Source: an uncultured Pelagibacteraceae bacterium (lineage in GTDB: Bacteria > Pseudomonadota > Alphaproteobacteria > Pelagibacterales > Pelagibacteraceae). From it: DNA of 64,000 bases. The notes under the pieces were generated by a model. That model did no database searches. It worked only from the letters and a program-made list of their open reading frames with translations, and was not told the origin of the DNA. Both the position numbers and the translations under genes were made by a program. The DNA lies in assembly GCA_902581405.1 (NCBI GenBank), contig CACHOJ010000001.1, positions 248,001 to 312,000 on the forward strand, read 5' to 3'. Shown piece by piece: positions 1 to 8,220 of the stretch. The first letter of the stretch is position 1. Every line of letters begins with the position of its first letter.

Positions 1-225
1 ATTTTTGTAAATTATACTGTAGATCCAGAATTTATTGGTGCTCCAAAAACATTGTTTCAAGGTGAAAATACTAGCGAGTATCACAGGGATAATATTGATA
101 ATTATCCAATTAAAAAAAAATTTTTTAAGTTATGGACAAAAAAAATGGCACAAAAACATAGCTATCTTGAAAATCAACTAAAGGCATCAAATAAATTTAA
201 ATTAAATTTTTCAGATTTAGATTAA
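1..225 (+). CDS. C-terminal end of an unidentified protein (5' truncated)
   Basis: An open frame runs from the first base of the window to a TAA at 223-225 and gives 74 residues. The upstream part is outside the window. The visible part is soluble, Lys/Asn-rich and ends in Asp-Leu-Asp, with no membrane segment or recognisable motif. It lies 9 bases upstream of the secreted hydrolase gene on the same strand, so the two may be cotranscribed. I do not recognise the family. Confidence 0.6.
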   Translation: MFVNYTVDPEFIGAPKTLFQGENTSEYHRDNIDNYPIKKKFFKLWTKKMAQKHSYLENQLKASNKFKLNFSDLD

Positions 226-234
226 ATATAAAAT

Positions 235-1164
235 ATGAGAATTTTTATTTATTCAATCGTATTTAGCATGCTTTTGAACAGTTATTCTCTCTCAGATACA
301 AGATTAGAGAAAGATTTAAAAAAACTCTCAAAATATAATTTTTTTGTTGGTAATGAAGGCAATCGTTACGACTTAGATCATAACATTGATAAAGATAAAA
401 CAATAATATTAATTTATAGTCATGGCAGCGGAGGTTCAGAAAAAAAATTACAAAAATGTAATAAATCTTGGTGGCAGATACCACCAATAGTTTATCAGTT
501 AGATGGTGTAAAAATTAAAGATTTCACAATCAAAACTTATCAACTATGCAAGGGTGCAAGAGGATTCTCACAAAAAGACGGAGACTTATTTTGGGACACT
601 TATGATAAAAACAATCAAGATGTCAATAGTGTTCTAGATCTTAAGGACGAAAATGGCATATTATTAATTCAGAAATGGGAGGGACCAATACAAGAAAAAG
701 TTATAAAATTAAAAATTGATGAGTTTAAACAGAGAGGTTTTAATAATATTGTTCTTTCAGGTCATTCAGCTGGTGGGTGGGACTCACTAGTTTTAAAATC
801 AAATTTTCCATCAGAAATTGATGGTGTAATAGCATTCCATCCTGCAAGATCTGGAAAATTTGCTGGTACAAAAAAACCACACAAAGGTTGGATAAATTGG
901 AGAAATTATAAAATATCAATGATTAAAGTAGATAAATTGGAAAATGTTTTAGTTTTTAGTCATGAAAAAGATAAATATGAAAATCCTAAAACATCTAAAT
1001 TTTTATCTGATTCAAAAAATGTTAGATTTGTTGATGTAAGCGACACTAATTGTAAAAAAAAATTAAAAACTGGTGGATGGCATGGAATAACTCTTACCAA
1101 GTGTTTTGCAGATAAAGATCCAAAAAGAAAAGAAATAATTAAATATTTAGAAAAACTGTTTTAA
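235..1164 (+). CDS. Secreted alpha/beta-hydrolase-like protein
   Basis: The 309-residue product begins with a short charged end and a hydrophobic stretch ending near residue 20, which reads as a Sec signal peptide, so the protein is probably periplasmic. Around residue 180 is GHSAGGW, a serine-hydrolase nucleophile elbow (GxSxG). Near residue 56 is the strand IILIYSHGSGG, like the HG oxyanion region of alpha/beta hydrolases. A late histidine in GGWHGI (about residue 282) could complete the triad. Substrate is unknown. The gene meets the convergent TRAP permease gene tail to tail, with the stop codons overlapping. The fold call is inferred from motifs; no specific esterase or peptidase activity can be assigned. 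Confidence 0.7.
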   Translation: MRIFIYSIVFSMLLNSYSLSDTRLEKDLKKLSKYNFFVGNEGNRYDLDHNIDKDKTIILIYSHGSGGSEKKLQKCNKSWWQIPPIVYQLDGVKIKDFTIKTYQLCKGARGFSQKDGDLFWDTYDKNNQDVNSVLDLKDENGILLIQKWEGPIQEKVIKLKIDEFKQRGFNNIVLSGHSAGGWDSLVLKSNFPSEIDGVIAFHPARSGKFAGTKKPHKGWINWRNYKISMIKVDKLENVLVFSHEKDKYENPKTSKFLSDSKNVRFVDVSDTNCKKKLKTGGWHGITLTKCFADKDPKRKEIIKYLEKLF

Positions 1165-2426
1165 AGAAGGCTTGGTAGCCAAGTAGAAAATACAGGAAAT
1201 AATATCATCAATATTCCATAAATTATTCCAACTATTGTAAATAATGGAACTTCTTTAAATGCATTAGCTGGATTTTCTTTTATTACCCCAGCAGCTGTAT
1301 ATATGCCTACGCAAACAGGTGGAGTTATCATTCCAATTCCAGCAAAAGCTACAAAAACAACATATAAGTGGAGCAAACTTTGATCAAAAGATAATGTTAA
1401 TGCTGCAAATATTGGGACAGTTAAATAAAATACTGGAACTATTTCTATAAATGTTCCTAAAATTAAACATATTGTTCCTAACATTATCCAAAATAAATTT
1501 ACACTCACACCCATATCTGTGAAGTAAGTTATAATTTTCTGAGGTGCTTGTGTGTAGGTAAGCACAACACTTAAAAAAGTAGCTGTTGCAATTATTGAAA
1601 ATATAACAGCAGTAATTATTGCAGTATCTTTTAAACAACTTAATAAAGATGAAAAAGTTAATTCTCTATAAATTAAAAATCCTATTGCAACTGCATAAAC
1701 TCCTGCAATAGCTGCAGACTCTGATGGAGTTAAAAAACCTGCATATATTCCACCCAATATTATAACTGGGGTTATCAATGCTGGAAGAGCTGCAATGAAA
1801 GAACTTAATCTTTCTTTGAATGTAGCTTTTTTGTCTGCTCTTATATGTCTGCACTTAAATAAAACTAAAAGAACCATTAAAATTAGAAGAATAATTCCCG
1901 GTATAACTCCTGCAGCAAATGTTTTTGAGACAGGAACGTATGTAAGTGCACTAAACAAAATAGCTGCATTTGACGGAGGTATTAGAGCTTCAAGAAGTGC
2001 AGCAGACGCAGCAAGCACGACCACAAATGGAGTAGGGTAACCTTGCTCAATCATTTTGGGCATCATGATAGTTCCAACAGCAGTAATTGCAGCTAATATA
2101 GATCCACAAAATGCTGCAAAGAATCCCATCGCAATAACCATTGCCACACCTAGACCTCCAGGCCAATGTCCAACTAAAGTCGTTGCAAATCTTACAAGTC
2201 TAAGTGCTGCTCCACCTTTGAGCATAGCCATCCCACTAAAAATAAATAATGGCACAGCTATAAGTACATGTTTTGTTAGAGCCCCAAAAGATACTTGAAT
2301 TAAAACAGACCAAGGGAGATTAAGTCCACCAATAGCAGCTATAGAGCTACCTAAACCAAATACTAAAAAAATTGGAACAGAAATTATAAGAGCTAACAAA
2401 GATAATATGGATGCTAATGCAAACAT
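1161..2426 (-). CDS. dctM: TRAP transporter large permease (DctM family)
   Basis: The 421-residue, almost entirely hydrophobic protein has about a dozen membrane segments and the features of TRAP large subunits: an N-terminal PLFIFSGMAML region, LLEALIPPSN in the middle, and GMITPPVCVGIYTAAGV near the end. TRAP M subunits carry the sodium-coupled translocation path for organic acids. It is the third gene of a minus-strand dctP-dctQ-dctM operon; its start overlaps the dctQ stop by one base (TAATG type), which suggests translational coupling. The substrate cannot be told from the permease. Confidence 0.93.
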   Translation of the reverse strand: MFALASILSLLALIISVPIFLVFGLGSSIAAIGGLNLPWSVLIQVSFGALTKHVLIAVPLFIFSGMAMLKGGAALRLVRFATTLVGHWPGGLGVAMVIAMGFFAAFCGSILAAITAVGTIMMPKMIEQGYPTPFVVVLAASAALLEALIPPSNAAILFSALTYVPVSKTFAAGVIPGIILLILMVLLVLFKCRHIRADKKATFKERLSSFIAALPALITPVIILGGIYAGFLTPSESAAIAGVYAVAIGFLIYRELTFSSLLSCLKDTAIITAVIFSIIATATFLSVVLTYTQAPQKIITYFTDMGVSVNLFWIMLGTICLILGTFIEIVPVFYLTVPIFAALTLSFDQSLLHLYVVFVAFAGIGMITPPVCVGIYTAAGVIKENPANAFKEVPLFTIVGIIYGILMILFPVFSTWLPSLL

Positions 2427-2917
2427 TAATTTTTTATTAAATTTATAATGTTATCAAATAGTAATTCTAACGAGGTTAGAGCTAATATAATGAAACCAAC
2501 AGGGAAAGCTAAAAACATCCACCATATAGGAATGCTTATTTCGATCTCCATTACTTGACCTAAATTGAAATACATTATTGTTGCATCAAGACCTGCCTTA
2601 ATGAAAATACAAGCTGATATAAGTGCAATTGAATTAACAATTAAAAATAAAATTTCTTTATTTGTTTTTGATAACATGGGAGTTAGAAAATCTACTTTAA
2701 TGTGTTGTCCTTTTTTTAATAAAGGTCCTAGTAATGGAAAAACCAACCAACTTACTAAAACAGGTGGTAACTCTATAAACCAAGCAAATCCAGTACCAGT
2801 TATGAATCTTGTAGCTGCACTTAAAAATAATGCAGCAACCATAATAAAAATAATTAGCATTGCGAGAGCTAAAGAGGCTGAAGCCAAATAACTATTAACT
2901 GCTCGCAACGCTTTCAT
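2426..2917 (-). CDS. dctQ: TRAP transporter small permease (DctQ family)
   Basis: The 163-residue protein has four hydrophobic helices, the usual topology of DctQ subunits. The pattern WFIELPPVLVSWLVFPLLG followed by KKGQHIKVDF is typical of the family (a GxHIxVD-type segment after helix 2). It partners with DctM in the membrane. It lies between the binding-protein gene (27-base gap) and dctM (1-base overlap). Unlike most binding-protein/permease junctions in this window, that gap holds no strong hairpin. Confidence 0.9.
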   Translation of the reverse strand: MKALRAVNSYLASASLALAMLIIFIMVAALFLSAATRFITGTGFAWFIELPPVLVSWLVFPLLGPLLKKGQHIKVDFLTPMLSKTNKEILFLIVNSIALISACIFIKAGLDATIMYFNLGQVMEIEISIPIWWMFLAFPVGFIILALTSLELLFDNIINLIKN

Positions 2918-2944
2918 TATAATAGATTAAGCAAATAACTTATT

Positions 2945-3961
2945 CTAATTATTTTTTGCGTACTCTTGTGCTGCTTTTAAAGCATCAGCATCAATCATTT
3001 TTGCCATAGCAGGCATAACCTTGTCTTTCATTAACTTATCAAATTTTGCTTTCTCAGCTCCTGAAAGAGTAGTTACAACACCACCTCTGTCTTGGAATTC
3101 TTTAAGAACAGTTTCTCCATGATCCATAATTCTATCTGTTGAGAGAGTTCCTACTTCTTTTCCTACATCCATAATTATTTTTTGTAAGTCCGCAGGTAAA
3201 TTATTAAACCACGTCGAATTAGCCATAATATATGCATCAGCATAATATTGGTATGGTTTTTGAGCGTATTTTAAAAATTCCCACCAACTATATGCTTTAA
3301 TACTTCCTGGAGGACTATTAATAGTATCAATCATTCCAGACTGTAAAGCATTATAAACTTCTCCTGTTTTTAAAGATACACGATTTGCTCCAAGAGCATC
3401 CCACATAGGTTCTTCACTTTTTAAAAGCCTTCTAGCTTTAAGACCTTTCATAGCATCGATGCCTGTCAATTCTCTGGCACTTGAAATTGACATTACAGGT
3501 CCAACTGGATTGTACATTATTAAAGTCGAATTAGTTTTTTTTGTTAACTCTCCCCAAATTTCTTTTCCTTTAGGTGAATTTTGAAAAAAACTTCTTTGTT
3601 GTTCCCAAGAGTCGAATAATCCTGGAAATGATGCAACATTAAAGTTTTTATTTATTGGCGGAAAGCTTACTACACCAACAATACCTCCTAATTCAACAGC
3701 TCCAGAAGTTACTGCACCCATAACTTCTCTAATTCCAAATAGCTGCTTAGATGGATAAACCTCAATTTTGAGTTTTCCATTTGCTCTTTTATTTACTTCA
3801 TCTGCAAAAATTTGAGCATGTTTTGCACTGTGATGTTTTGGGCTCCAATGAACAGATAAACGCCCAACAATCTCAGCAAAAGCTGCAGTTGAAGAAACTA
3901 CAAATGAAATAACTAAAAAAAAGCTAACTAAACTTTTTGATAAAGTTTTAATTTTATTCAT
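2945..3961 (-). CDS. dctP: TRAP transporter periplasmic solute-binding protein (DctP family)
   Basis: The 338-residue protein has a clear signal peptide (cleavage near residue 29, after AAFAE), followed by the DctP fold. Landmarks are HSAKHAQIFADEVNKRANGKLKIEVYP early, a LKARR segment near residue 175 where TRAP proteins place the arginine that binds a ligand carboxylate, and TGEVYNALQSGMIDTINSP after it. This suggests a carboxylate ligand, but the exact compound is unknown. A purine-rich ribosome-binding site (GAGAGGGA) precedes the ATG. First gene of the minus-strand operon. Confidence 0.92.
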   Translation of the reverse strand: MNKIKTLSKSLVSFFLVISFVVSSTAAFAEIVGRLSVHWSPKHHSAKHAQIFADEVNKRANGKLKIEVYPSKQLFGIREVMGAVTSGAVELGGIVGVVSFPPINKNFNVASFPGLFDSWEQQRSFFQNSPKGKEIWGELTKKTNSTLIMYNPVGPVMSISSARELTGIDAMKGLKARRLLKSEEPMWDALGANRVSLKTGEVYNALQSGMIDTINSPPGSIKAYSWWEFLKYAQKPYQYYADAYIMANSTWFNNLPADLQKIIMDVGKEVGTLSTDRIMDHGETVLKEFQDRGGVVTTLSGAEKAKFDKLMKDKVMPAMAKMIDADALKAAQEYAKNN

Positions 3962-4075
3962 ATTTTCCCTCTCTTTTTTTTTTATTAATCTTATTATTTT
4001 GATTTAATTAAGACAATCAAAATAAAACTACATAAGTTTGAATAATAATTTCTAAATGATATATTAGGAAAAATC

Positions 4076-4534
4076 ATGATTTATAAATTATCAAAAAGCA
4101 TATTATTGCTTTTTTTTATACTTCTATTATCAAATCATTCATACGGTGAGACTAAAATAGATGAAGCTGTTGATAAAACTACTGACTTTTTAAAATCAGT
4201 GTCAAAAAGAGGGTTAAACAAAAACCAAACAGCTGAATTTTTAAATAATTATGCAATTACTCTTAAAGATGAAAGAACCGATGGAGAAGTAACATATATT
4301 TTTGATAGTGAGAGCTATAAAAGATATAGGGATGGCAATATTATATCCGAGGATGGGTGGAGATTTACAAAATTAGGAGCTTTAAGATTGTTTAATGGTG
4401 ATGTAAAACTTACATGGAAAATAAAAATTGGAAAAGATAATCTAATTGTTATTAAAACAAAATTTCAACCAATTGGGAAAGAATATCCATTTAATTATAA
4501 ATTAAAAAAATTATTTTTTGAGGAGATACAATGA
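4076..4534 (+). CDS. Putative secreted protein of unknown function
   Basis: The 152-residue product has a strong signal peptide (SILLLFFILLLSNHSYG, cleaved near residue 25), then a small soluble domain with alternating charged and hydrophobic strands. No family motif is recognised. It overlaps the next small membrane protein gene by four bases (ATGA), so the two are probably made together. A candidate promoter sits just upstream: TTGAAT at 4038-4043, 16 bases, TATATT at 4060-4065, leaving almost no 5' leader. Confidence 0.65.
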   Translation: MIYKLSKSILLLFFILLLSNHSYGETKIDEAVDKTTDFLKSVSKRGLNKNQTAEFLNNYAITLKDERTDGEVTYIFDSESYKRYRDGNIISEDGWRFTKLGALRLFNGDVKLTWKIKIGKDNLIVIKTKFQPIGKEYPFNYKLKKLFFEEIQ

Positions 4535-4713
4535 ACCCAACAGATATCTTGCTAAGTATTGCAATCGTTGGAATATACACAATTATTTATGTTTATCTAA
4601 AGTCTAAATATGATGATAATAAAACTATCATAAAGTTATTTGTGATTGGTTTCATTTATGCAACAATAATTACTGGTATCCTCTATTACTTAATAAAATT
4701 TATAGCTTCTTAA
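4531..4713 (+). CDS. Small two-helix membrane protein, unknown
   Basis: This 60-residue protein consists of two hydrophobic helices (about residues 6-24 and 35-58) joined by a short Lys/Asp-rich loop. The start codon lies inside the end of the preceding secreted-protein gene (ATGA overlap), which supports real translation. No function can be assigned; it may anchor or assist its secreted neighbour, but that is a guess. Confidence 0.55.
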   Translation: MNPTDILLSIAIVGIYTIIYVYLKSKYDDNKTIIKLFVIGFIYATIITGILYYLIKFIAS

Positions 4714-4722
4714 AAAATTTAC

Positions 4723-5409
4723 ATGAAACATAAATTGGAATTAATATATTTTAAAATGAGAGCACTAGCAGAGGCTCCCCGTTTATTATTTCATTATACC
4801 GAGATTGATTATGATGATGTTATGTCATGGGATTATTATGAAAAGGATTGGTCAGACGTAAAACCAAATATTCCTTTTAAACAACTTCCAATGTTGATGG
4901 TTGATAAAAAACATAAAATTTGTCAAAGCTTGGCAATTATGACATTTATAGAAAATATGGCTGGTATCAGCATTTCTGACCCAATATTAAATGCAAAAGC
5001 AAACGCAATCATGCAAAGTGCACAAGAACTTTTTATGCCACTCAATCCAACGGTAAACTTTGCAACGGGTGATAAGTTTAAAAAAAAAAGAGAAGATATG
5101 ATGCCATTTTTAATGTCAAGATTTGAAGATCTTGAAAAAATTATTAAAGAAAATGATAAAAAATTTTTTATTATTGATGAGCCTAGAGCATGTGATTTTG
5201 TTGCATTCCATCATTTAGATTTATCTAAAATGCTTGAACCTTCAATAATAAAAAAATTTCCTAGGTTAGAAAAATTTCTGGAAGATATAATGTCTTTTGA
5301 GAGGGTTAAATCTTATTTGGATAAACGACCTGAATTGATTGATGTTAGCGTTGAACCAAAACTATTAATTGATGGAGTTCCACATCCAACAGGAGTCAAA
5401 AAAACCTAA
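4723..5409 (+). CDS. Glutathione S-transferase-like protein
   Basis: The 228-residue protein has the two-domain GST layout. The N-terminal thioredoxin-like part includes ELIYFKMRALAEAPRLLFHY (alpha/sigma-type start with the catalytic-site Tyr), then FKQLPML with the cis-proline and CQSLAI in place of the usual ES.AI glutathione-binding turn. The C-terminal half is helical, with the N-capping-like DEPRACDFV segment near residue 160. Whether it still conjugates glutathione is not certain. It follows the small membrane protein by nine bases. Confidence 0.75.
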   Translation: MKHKLELIYFKMRALAEAPRLLFHYTEIDYDDVMSWDYYEKDWSDVKPNIPFKQLPMLMVDKKHKICQSLAIMTFIENMAGISISDPILNAKANAIMQSAQELFMPLNPTVNFATGDKFKKKREDMMPFLMSRFEDLEKIIKENDKKFFIIDEPRACDFVAFHHLDLSKMLEPSIIKKFPRLEKFLEDIMSFERVKSYLDKRPELIDVSVEPKLLIDGVPHPTGVKKT

Positions 5410-5420
5410 CTTTTAAATAG

Positions 5421-5449
5421 TTGATTGCGTTATATATAATTTCTATTAT
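5421..5449 (+). promoter_or_regulatory. Promoter of tRNA-Met
   Basis: TTGATT at 5421-5426 and TATTAT at 5444-5449 are separated by exactly 17 bases, a good sigma-70 match. Transcription would start about 12 bases before the tRNA. Called from sequence only. Confidence 0.5.
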
Positions 5450-5467
5450 AAGTCTTAGGAATTTAAT

Positions 5468-5544
5468 GGCGGGGTAGCTCAGTTGGTTAGAGCGCGGGAC
5501 TCATAAGCCCGAGGTCAGTGGTTCGATCCCACTTCCCGCTACCA
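5468..5544 (+). tRNA. tRNA-Met (anticodon CAT)
   Basis: A 77-base cloverleaf starts at GGCGGGG and ends in an encoded CCA (5542-5544). The acceptor stem pairs 5468-5474 with 5534-5540, including G-T pairs at both ends. The D arm is GCTCAGTTGGTTAGAGC, the anticodon CAT is at 5502-5504 in loop CTCATAA, and the T loop is TTCGATC. The D arm and acceptor resemble alphaproteobacterial elongator tRNA-Met. A lysidine-modified tRNA-Ile(CAT) is the alternative. The anticodon stem shows an A-G opposition next to the loop. The CCA directly abuts the stop codon of the convergent downstream gene. Confidence 0.93.
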
Positions 5545-5979
5545 TTAATCAAATCTTTTTATAAATTCAGGATCTATATGTATTACGTAATTTTCTAATG
5601 CTTCTGCAACTGCAGTTTCGTTTGTTAAAGACAAGAAAGCAATTTCTCCAAGTAGTTCAAAACCTTTGAGAAATGCTTCATCTCCCTCATATTTTAAAAC
5701 ATTTTTGGTTTCTTTAAAACAGACTGTGCCTAAAATATACTGTACATAATCAGCAACTGCAATTTCATGCTTTGTAAATTTACTTTTTGGAATATTAAAT
5801 TCATCTCTTAAAGCCGAGTGATGTGCTAAAGCAGAAAATGCCCATCTTACTAGAACAATTTTATCTCTATCAGTTGTTTTTTGCATTAAGCAATTCGCAA
5901 ATTCATTAGAGTATTGACCAGCTTGTGAACTTGTTTGGTAAAAAATGATTAAGATTATTATTGAAATTAATTTTTTCAT
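5545..5979 (-). CDS. Putative secreted protein of unknown function
   Basis: The 144-residue product has a signal peptide (KKLISIIILIIFYQTSSQAG, cleavage near residue 20) and a mostly helical mature part with two or three cysteines (CLMQKTTD and GTVCFKE), which might form a disulfide in the periplasm. No known family is recognised. It lies downstream of apt on the minus strand (16-base gap), and its stop codon touches the 3' end of the convergent tRNA gene. Confidence 0.6.
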   Translation of the reverse strand: MKKLISIIILIIFYQTSSQAGQYSNEFANCLMQKTTDRDKIVLVRWAFSALAHHSALRDEFNIPKSKFTKHEIAVADYVQYILGTVCFKETKNVLKYEGDEAFLKGFELLGEIAFLSLTNETAVAEALENYVIHIDPEFIKRFD

Positions 5980-5995
5980 TATAGCATCTTGTTCA

Positions 5996-6523
5996 TTAAT
6001 GACCTGGGAAGTCCATCAAATTTTCAACGTTATAACCTTTTTTTAGAAGATTATCACAACCACCTAAATCAAAAAGATTTATGACAAATATAAAGGCTGC
6101 AACTTTACCTTTTGATATTTCAACAAGCTTTGCCGCAGCTTCTGCCGTTCCTCCTGTTGCTATTAAATCATCTATTATAAGAACAGAGTCATTTTCTGAA
6201 ATTGAGTCTTTATGAACTTCTATTGTTGCCGTTCCATATTCAAGCTCAAAATCAACTGAATGCACGTCAGCAGGGAGTTTGTTTTTCTTTCTTAACATTA
6301 TAAAAGGTTTTTTTAATATGTAAGAAACAGCTGACGCAAACACAAAACCACGTGACTCAATTGCTGCTATCTTATCTACCTTAAATTTTTTGGATCTTTC
6401 AACAATTTGATTAATTGTTTCCTCAAAAGCAGACTCATCTTTTATTAAAGTAGTAATATCCCTAAATAAAATACCTTTTTTGGGATAATCCTTTATAGAA
6501 CGAATATAGTCTTTTAAATCCAT
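5996..6523 (-). CDS. apt: Adenine phosphoribosyltransferase
   Basis: Apt makes AMP from adenine and PRPP in the cytoplasm. The 175-residue length fits the family. The PRPP-binding motif VLIIDDLIATGGTAE is at residues 114-128, the ESRGF(V)FA hood segment is near 56-63, and IRSIKDYPKKGILFRDIT at the N-terminus is diagnostic of Apt. It is divergent from mtnP with only 36 bases between them. MtnP releases adenine from methylthioadenosine, so the pair makes a logical salvage unit. Confidence 0.97.
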   Translation of the reverse strand: MDLKDYIRSIKDYPKKGILFRDITTLIKDESAFEETINQIVERSKKFKVDKIAAIESRGFVFASAVSYILKKPFIMLRKKNKLPADVHSVDFELEYGTATIEVHKDSISENDSVLIIDDLIATGGTAEAAAKLVEISKGKVAAFIFVINLFDLGGCDNLLKKGYNVENLMDFPGH

Positions 6524-6559
6524 AATAGTTATTTATAAATACAATATAATTAGTTTTAC

Positions 6560-7432
6560 ATGGCAAATAATAAATTAGCAATAATTGGTGGAAGCGGTCT
6601 ATATGATGTTGAAGAGTTTAAAGATAGAGAATTAATAGATTTAAATACTCCTTGGGGAAAACCATCAGACAAGATTTTAAAAACTAAATACAATAATAAA
6701 GAGGTATATTTTTTACCAAGGCATGGGAGAGGACATTTTATTTCACCATCAAATATAAATTTTAGAGCAAATATTGCCTCATTAAAAAAACTGGGCGTCA
6801 CAGATGTTGTCTCCGTCTCTGCAGTTGGCTCGCTAAAAGAAGATTTGCCTCCTGGTAAATTTGTCATTATTGACCAATTTATAGATAGAACCTTTGAAAG
6901 AAATAAAACTTTTTTTGATGACGAAATAGTAGCCCATGTATCAATGGCTCATCCAACCTCTAAAGGTTTAATGAATGCTTGCGAGGATGCAATCAAAAAA
7001 GAAGGAATAGATTATCAAAAAGGAGGGACTTATGTAGTAATGGAAGGTCCTCAATTTTCAACTTTGGCTGAATCAAATCTTTACCGATCATGGAAAGCAG
7101 ATGTAATTGGAATGACTAATATGCCAGAGGCTAAATTAGCAAGAGAAGCAGAGATTAGATATGCCTCTGTTTCAATGGTGACGGATTATGATTGTTGGCA
7201 TCCTGATCATGAAAATGTAGATGTTCAACAAGTAATAAAAGTATTAATTGATAATGCTTCTAAGGCAAAAAGCATGATTAAAAATCTCATTGATAATTTT
7301 GAAAGTCATATTGATCCAGATGATCCAACAAATAATTGTTTAGATGTTGCTATAATTACTACCCCTGAAAAAAGAACACAAAAAACAATAGAAAAACTTA
7401 AAATAATAGCAGGAAGAATTTTAAATAAGTGA
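6560..7432 (+). CDS. mtnP: 5'-methylthioadenosine phosphorylase
   Basis: MtnP splits methylthioadenosine with phosphate into adenine and 5-methylthioribose-1-phosphate. The 290-residue protein shows the family landmarks: IIGGSGLYD at the start, the PRHGRGH phosphate/ribose segment near residue 54, YVVMEGPQFSTLAES near 155-170 and the base-pocket VTDYDCW near 210. It opens a plus-strand run mtnP-PhyH-mtnA-sulfatase in which each gene overlaps or touches the next. A TATAAT lies at 6545-6550, about ten bases before the ATG, so the mRNA may have almost no leader. Confidence 0.96.
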   Translation: MANNKLAIIGGSGLYDVEEFKDRELIDLNTPWGKPSDKILKTKYNNKEVYFLPRHGRGHFISPSNINFRANIASLKKLGVTDVVSVSAVGSLKEDLPPGKFVIIDQFIDRTFERNKTFFDDEIVAHVSMAHPTSKGLMNACEDAIKKEGIDYQKGGTYVVMEGPQFSTLAESNLYRSWKADVIGMTNMPEAKLAREAEIRYASVSMVTDYDCWHPDHENVDVQQVIKVLIDNASKAKSMIKNLIDNFESHIDPDDPTNNCLDVAIITTPEKRTQKTIEKLKIIAGRILNK

Positions 7433-8220
7433 CATTAAAATTATCAGATAAACAAATTTTAAATTATAAAAATGATGGGGTAATCTTAATAGAAAAAGTT
7501 TTTTTACCTTGGATTGGAAAACTTAAAAATGGATTTCAAAAAGTATTGAACAACCCTGGTCCATACGGAAGAGAAAATATTTCAAAAAAAGAAGAAGGAA
7601 GATTTTTTGAGGATTATTGTAATTGGGAAAGAATTGAAGAATTTAAAGATTTTATTTTTAATTCACCAGCAGCAGAAATTGTCGCTCAATCAACTCAATC
7701 TAATAAAATTCAGGTATTCCATGAGCACATTTTCTTAAAGGAACCTGGGACAAAAAAAGAAACTCCATGGCATCAAGATCTTCCATATTATTGTGTAGAT
7801 GGTGAGGATACCGGAAGTTTCTGGATACCGCTAGATGATGTATCAAAAGATAACTCTCTCAAGGTTTTAAAAGGATCTCATAGGTTGCCAATGCTAGTAA
7901 GACCTACTAAATGGTCAAATGATTCTTTTTGGTATAAAAATAATAAGAAATTTATGGACATGCCAAACATAGATAAAAATAATATTTTTAATGTAGAGAT
8001 GAATGTAGGAGACGCTATATTATTTAATTTTAAAGTTTTGCATTCATCTTCAGGAAATAATGACAAAAAAAGTCGTAAAGCTTTCTCTGCAAGATTTATT
8101 GGAGACGATGTAAGATATATTGATAGAGAAGGGGAAACTTCTCCGCCTTTTGTAGGAATAGATTTAAATCAAGGAGATAAAATGAGAAAAGATTGGTTTC
8201 CTGTGGTTTGGAGTAATTAA
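7429..8220 (+). CDS. Phytanoyl-CoA dioxygenase (PhyH) family Fe(II)/2-oxoglutarate enzyme
   Basis: The 263-residue protein carries the iron facial triad of PhyH enzymes: His115-x-Asp117 (WHQDLPYY) and His205 (VLHSSSGN), followed by an Arg-containing strand that usually binds 2-oxoglutarate. Such enzymes hydroxylate small organic substrates; this substrate is unknown. The GTG start overlaps the mtnP stop by four bases, and the TAA is immediately followed by mtnA. It is thus embedded in the methylthioadenosine salvage operon, where no PhyH enzyme has a standard role. Confidence 0.88.
   Translation: MTLKLSDKQILNYKNDGVILIEKVFLPWIGKLKNGFQKVLNNPGPYGRENISKKEEGRFFEDYCNWERIEEFKDFIFNSPAAEIVAQSTQSNKIQVFHEHIFLKEPGTKKETPWHQDLPYYCVDGEDTGSFWIPLDDVSKDNSLKVLKGSHRLPMLVRPTKWSNDSFWYKNNKKFMDMPNIDKNNIFNVEMNVGDAILFNFKVLHSSSGNNDKKSRKAFSARFIGDDVRYIDREGETSPPFVGIDLNQGDKMRKDWFPVVWSN

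Noticed and set aside
263-487. Minus-strand open frame opposite the secreted hydrolase
   Set aside because: Fully antisense to a gene with signal peptide and nucleophile motif; composition is that of a shadow frame.
1795-2298. Plus-strand open frames within the first dctM gene
   Set aside because: They are antisense to a clear TRAP permease and lack ribosome sites or family features.
2918-2944. Possible hairpin between the first dctP and dctQ
   Set aside because: Best pairing is four bases (TAAG/CTTA); this junction is an honest exception to the hairpin rule.
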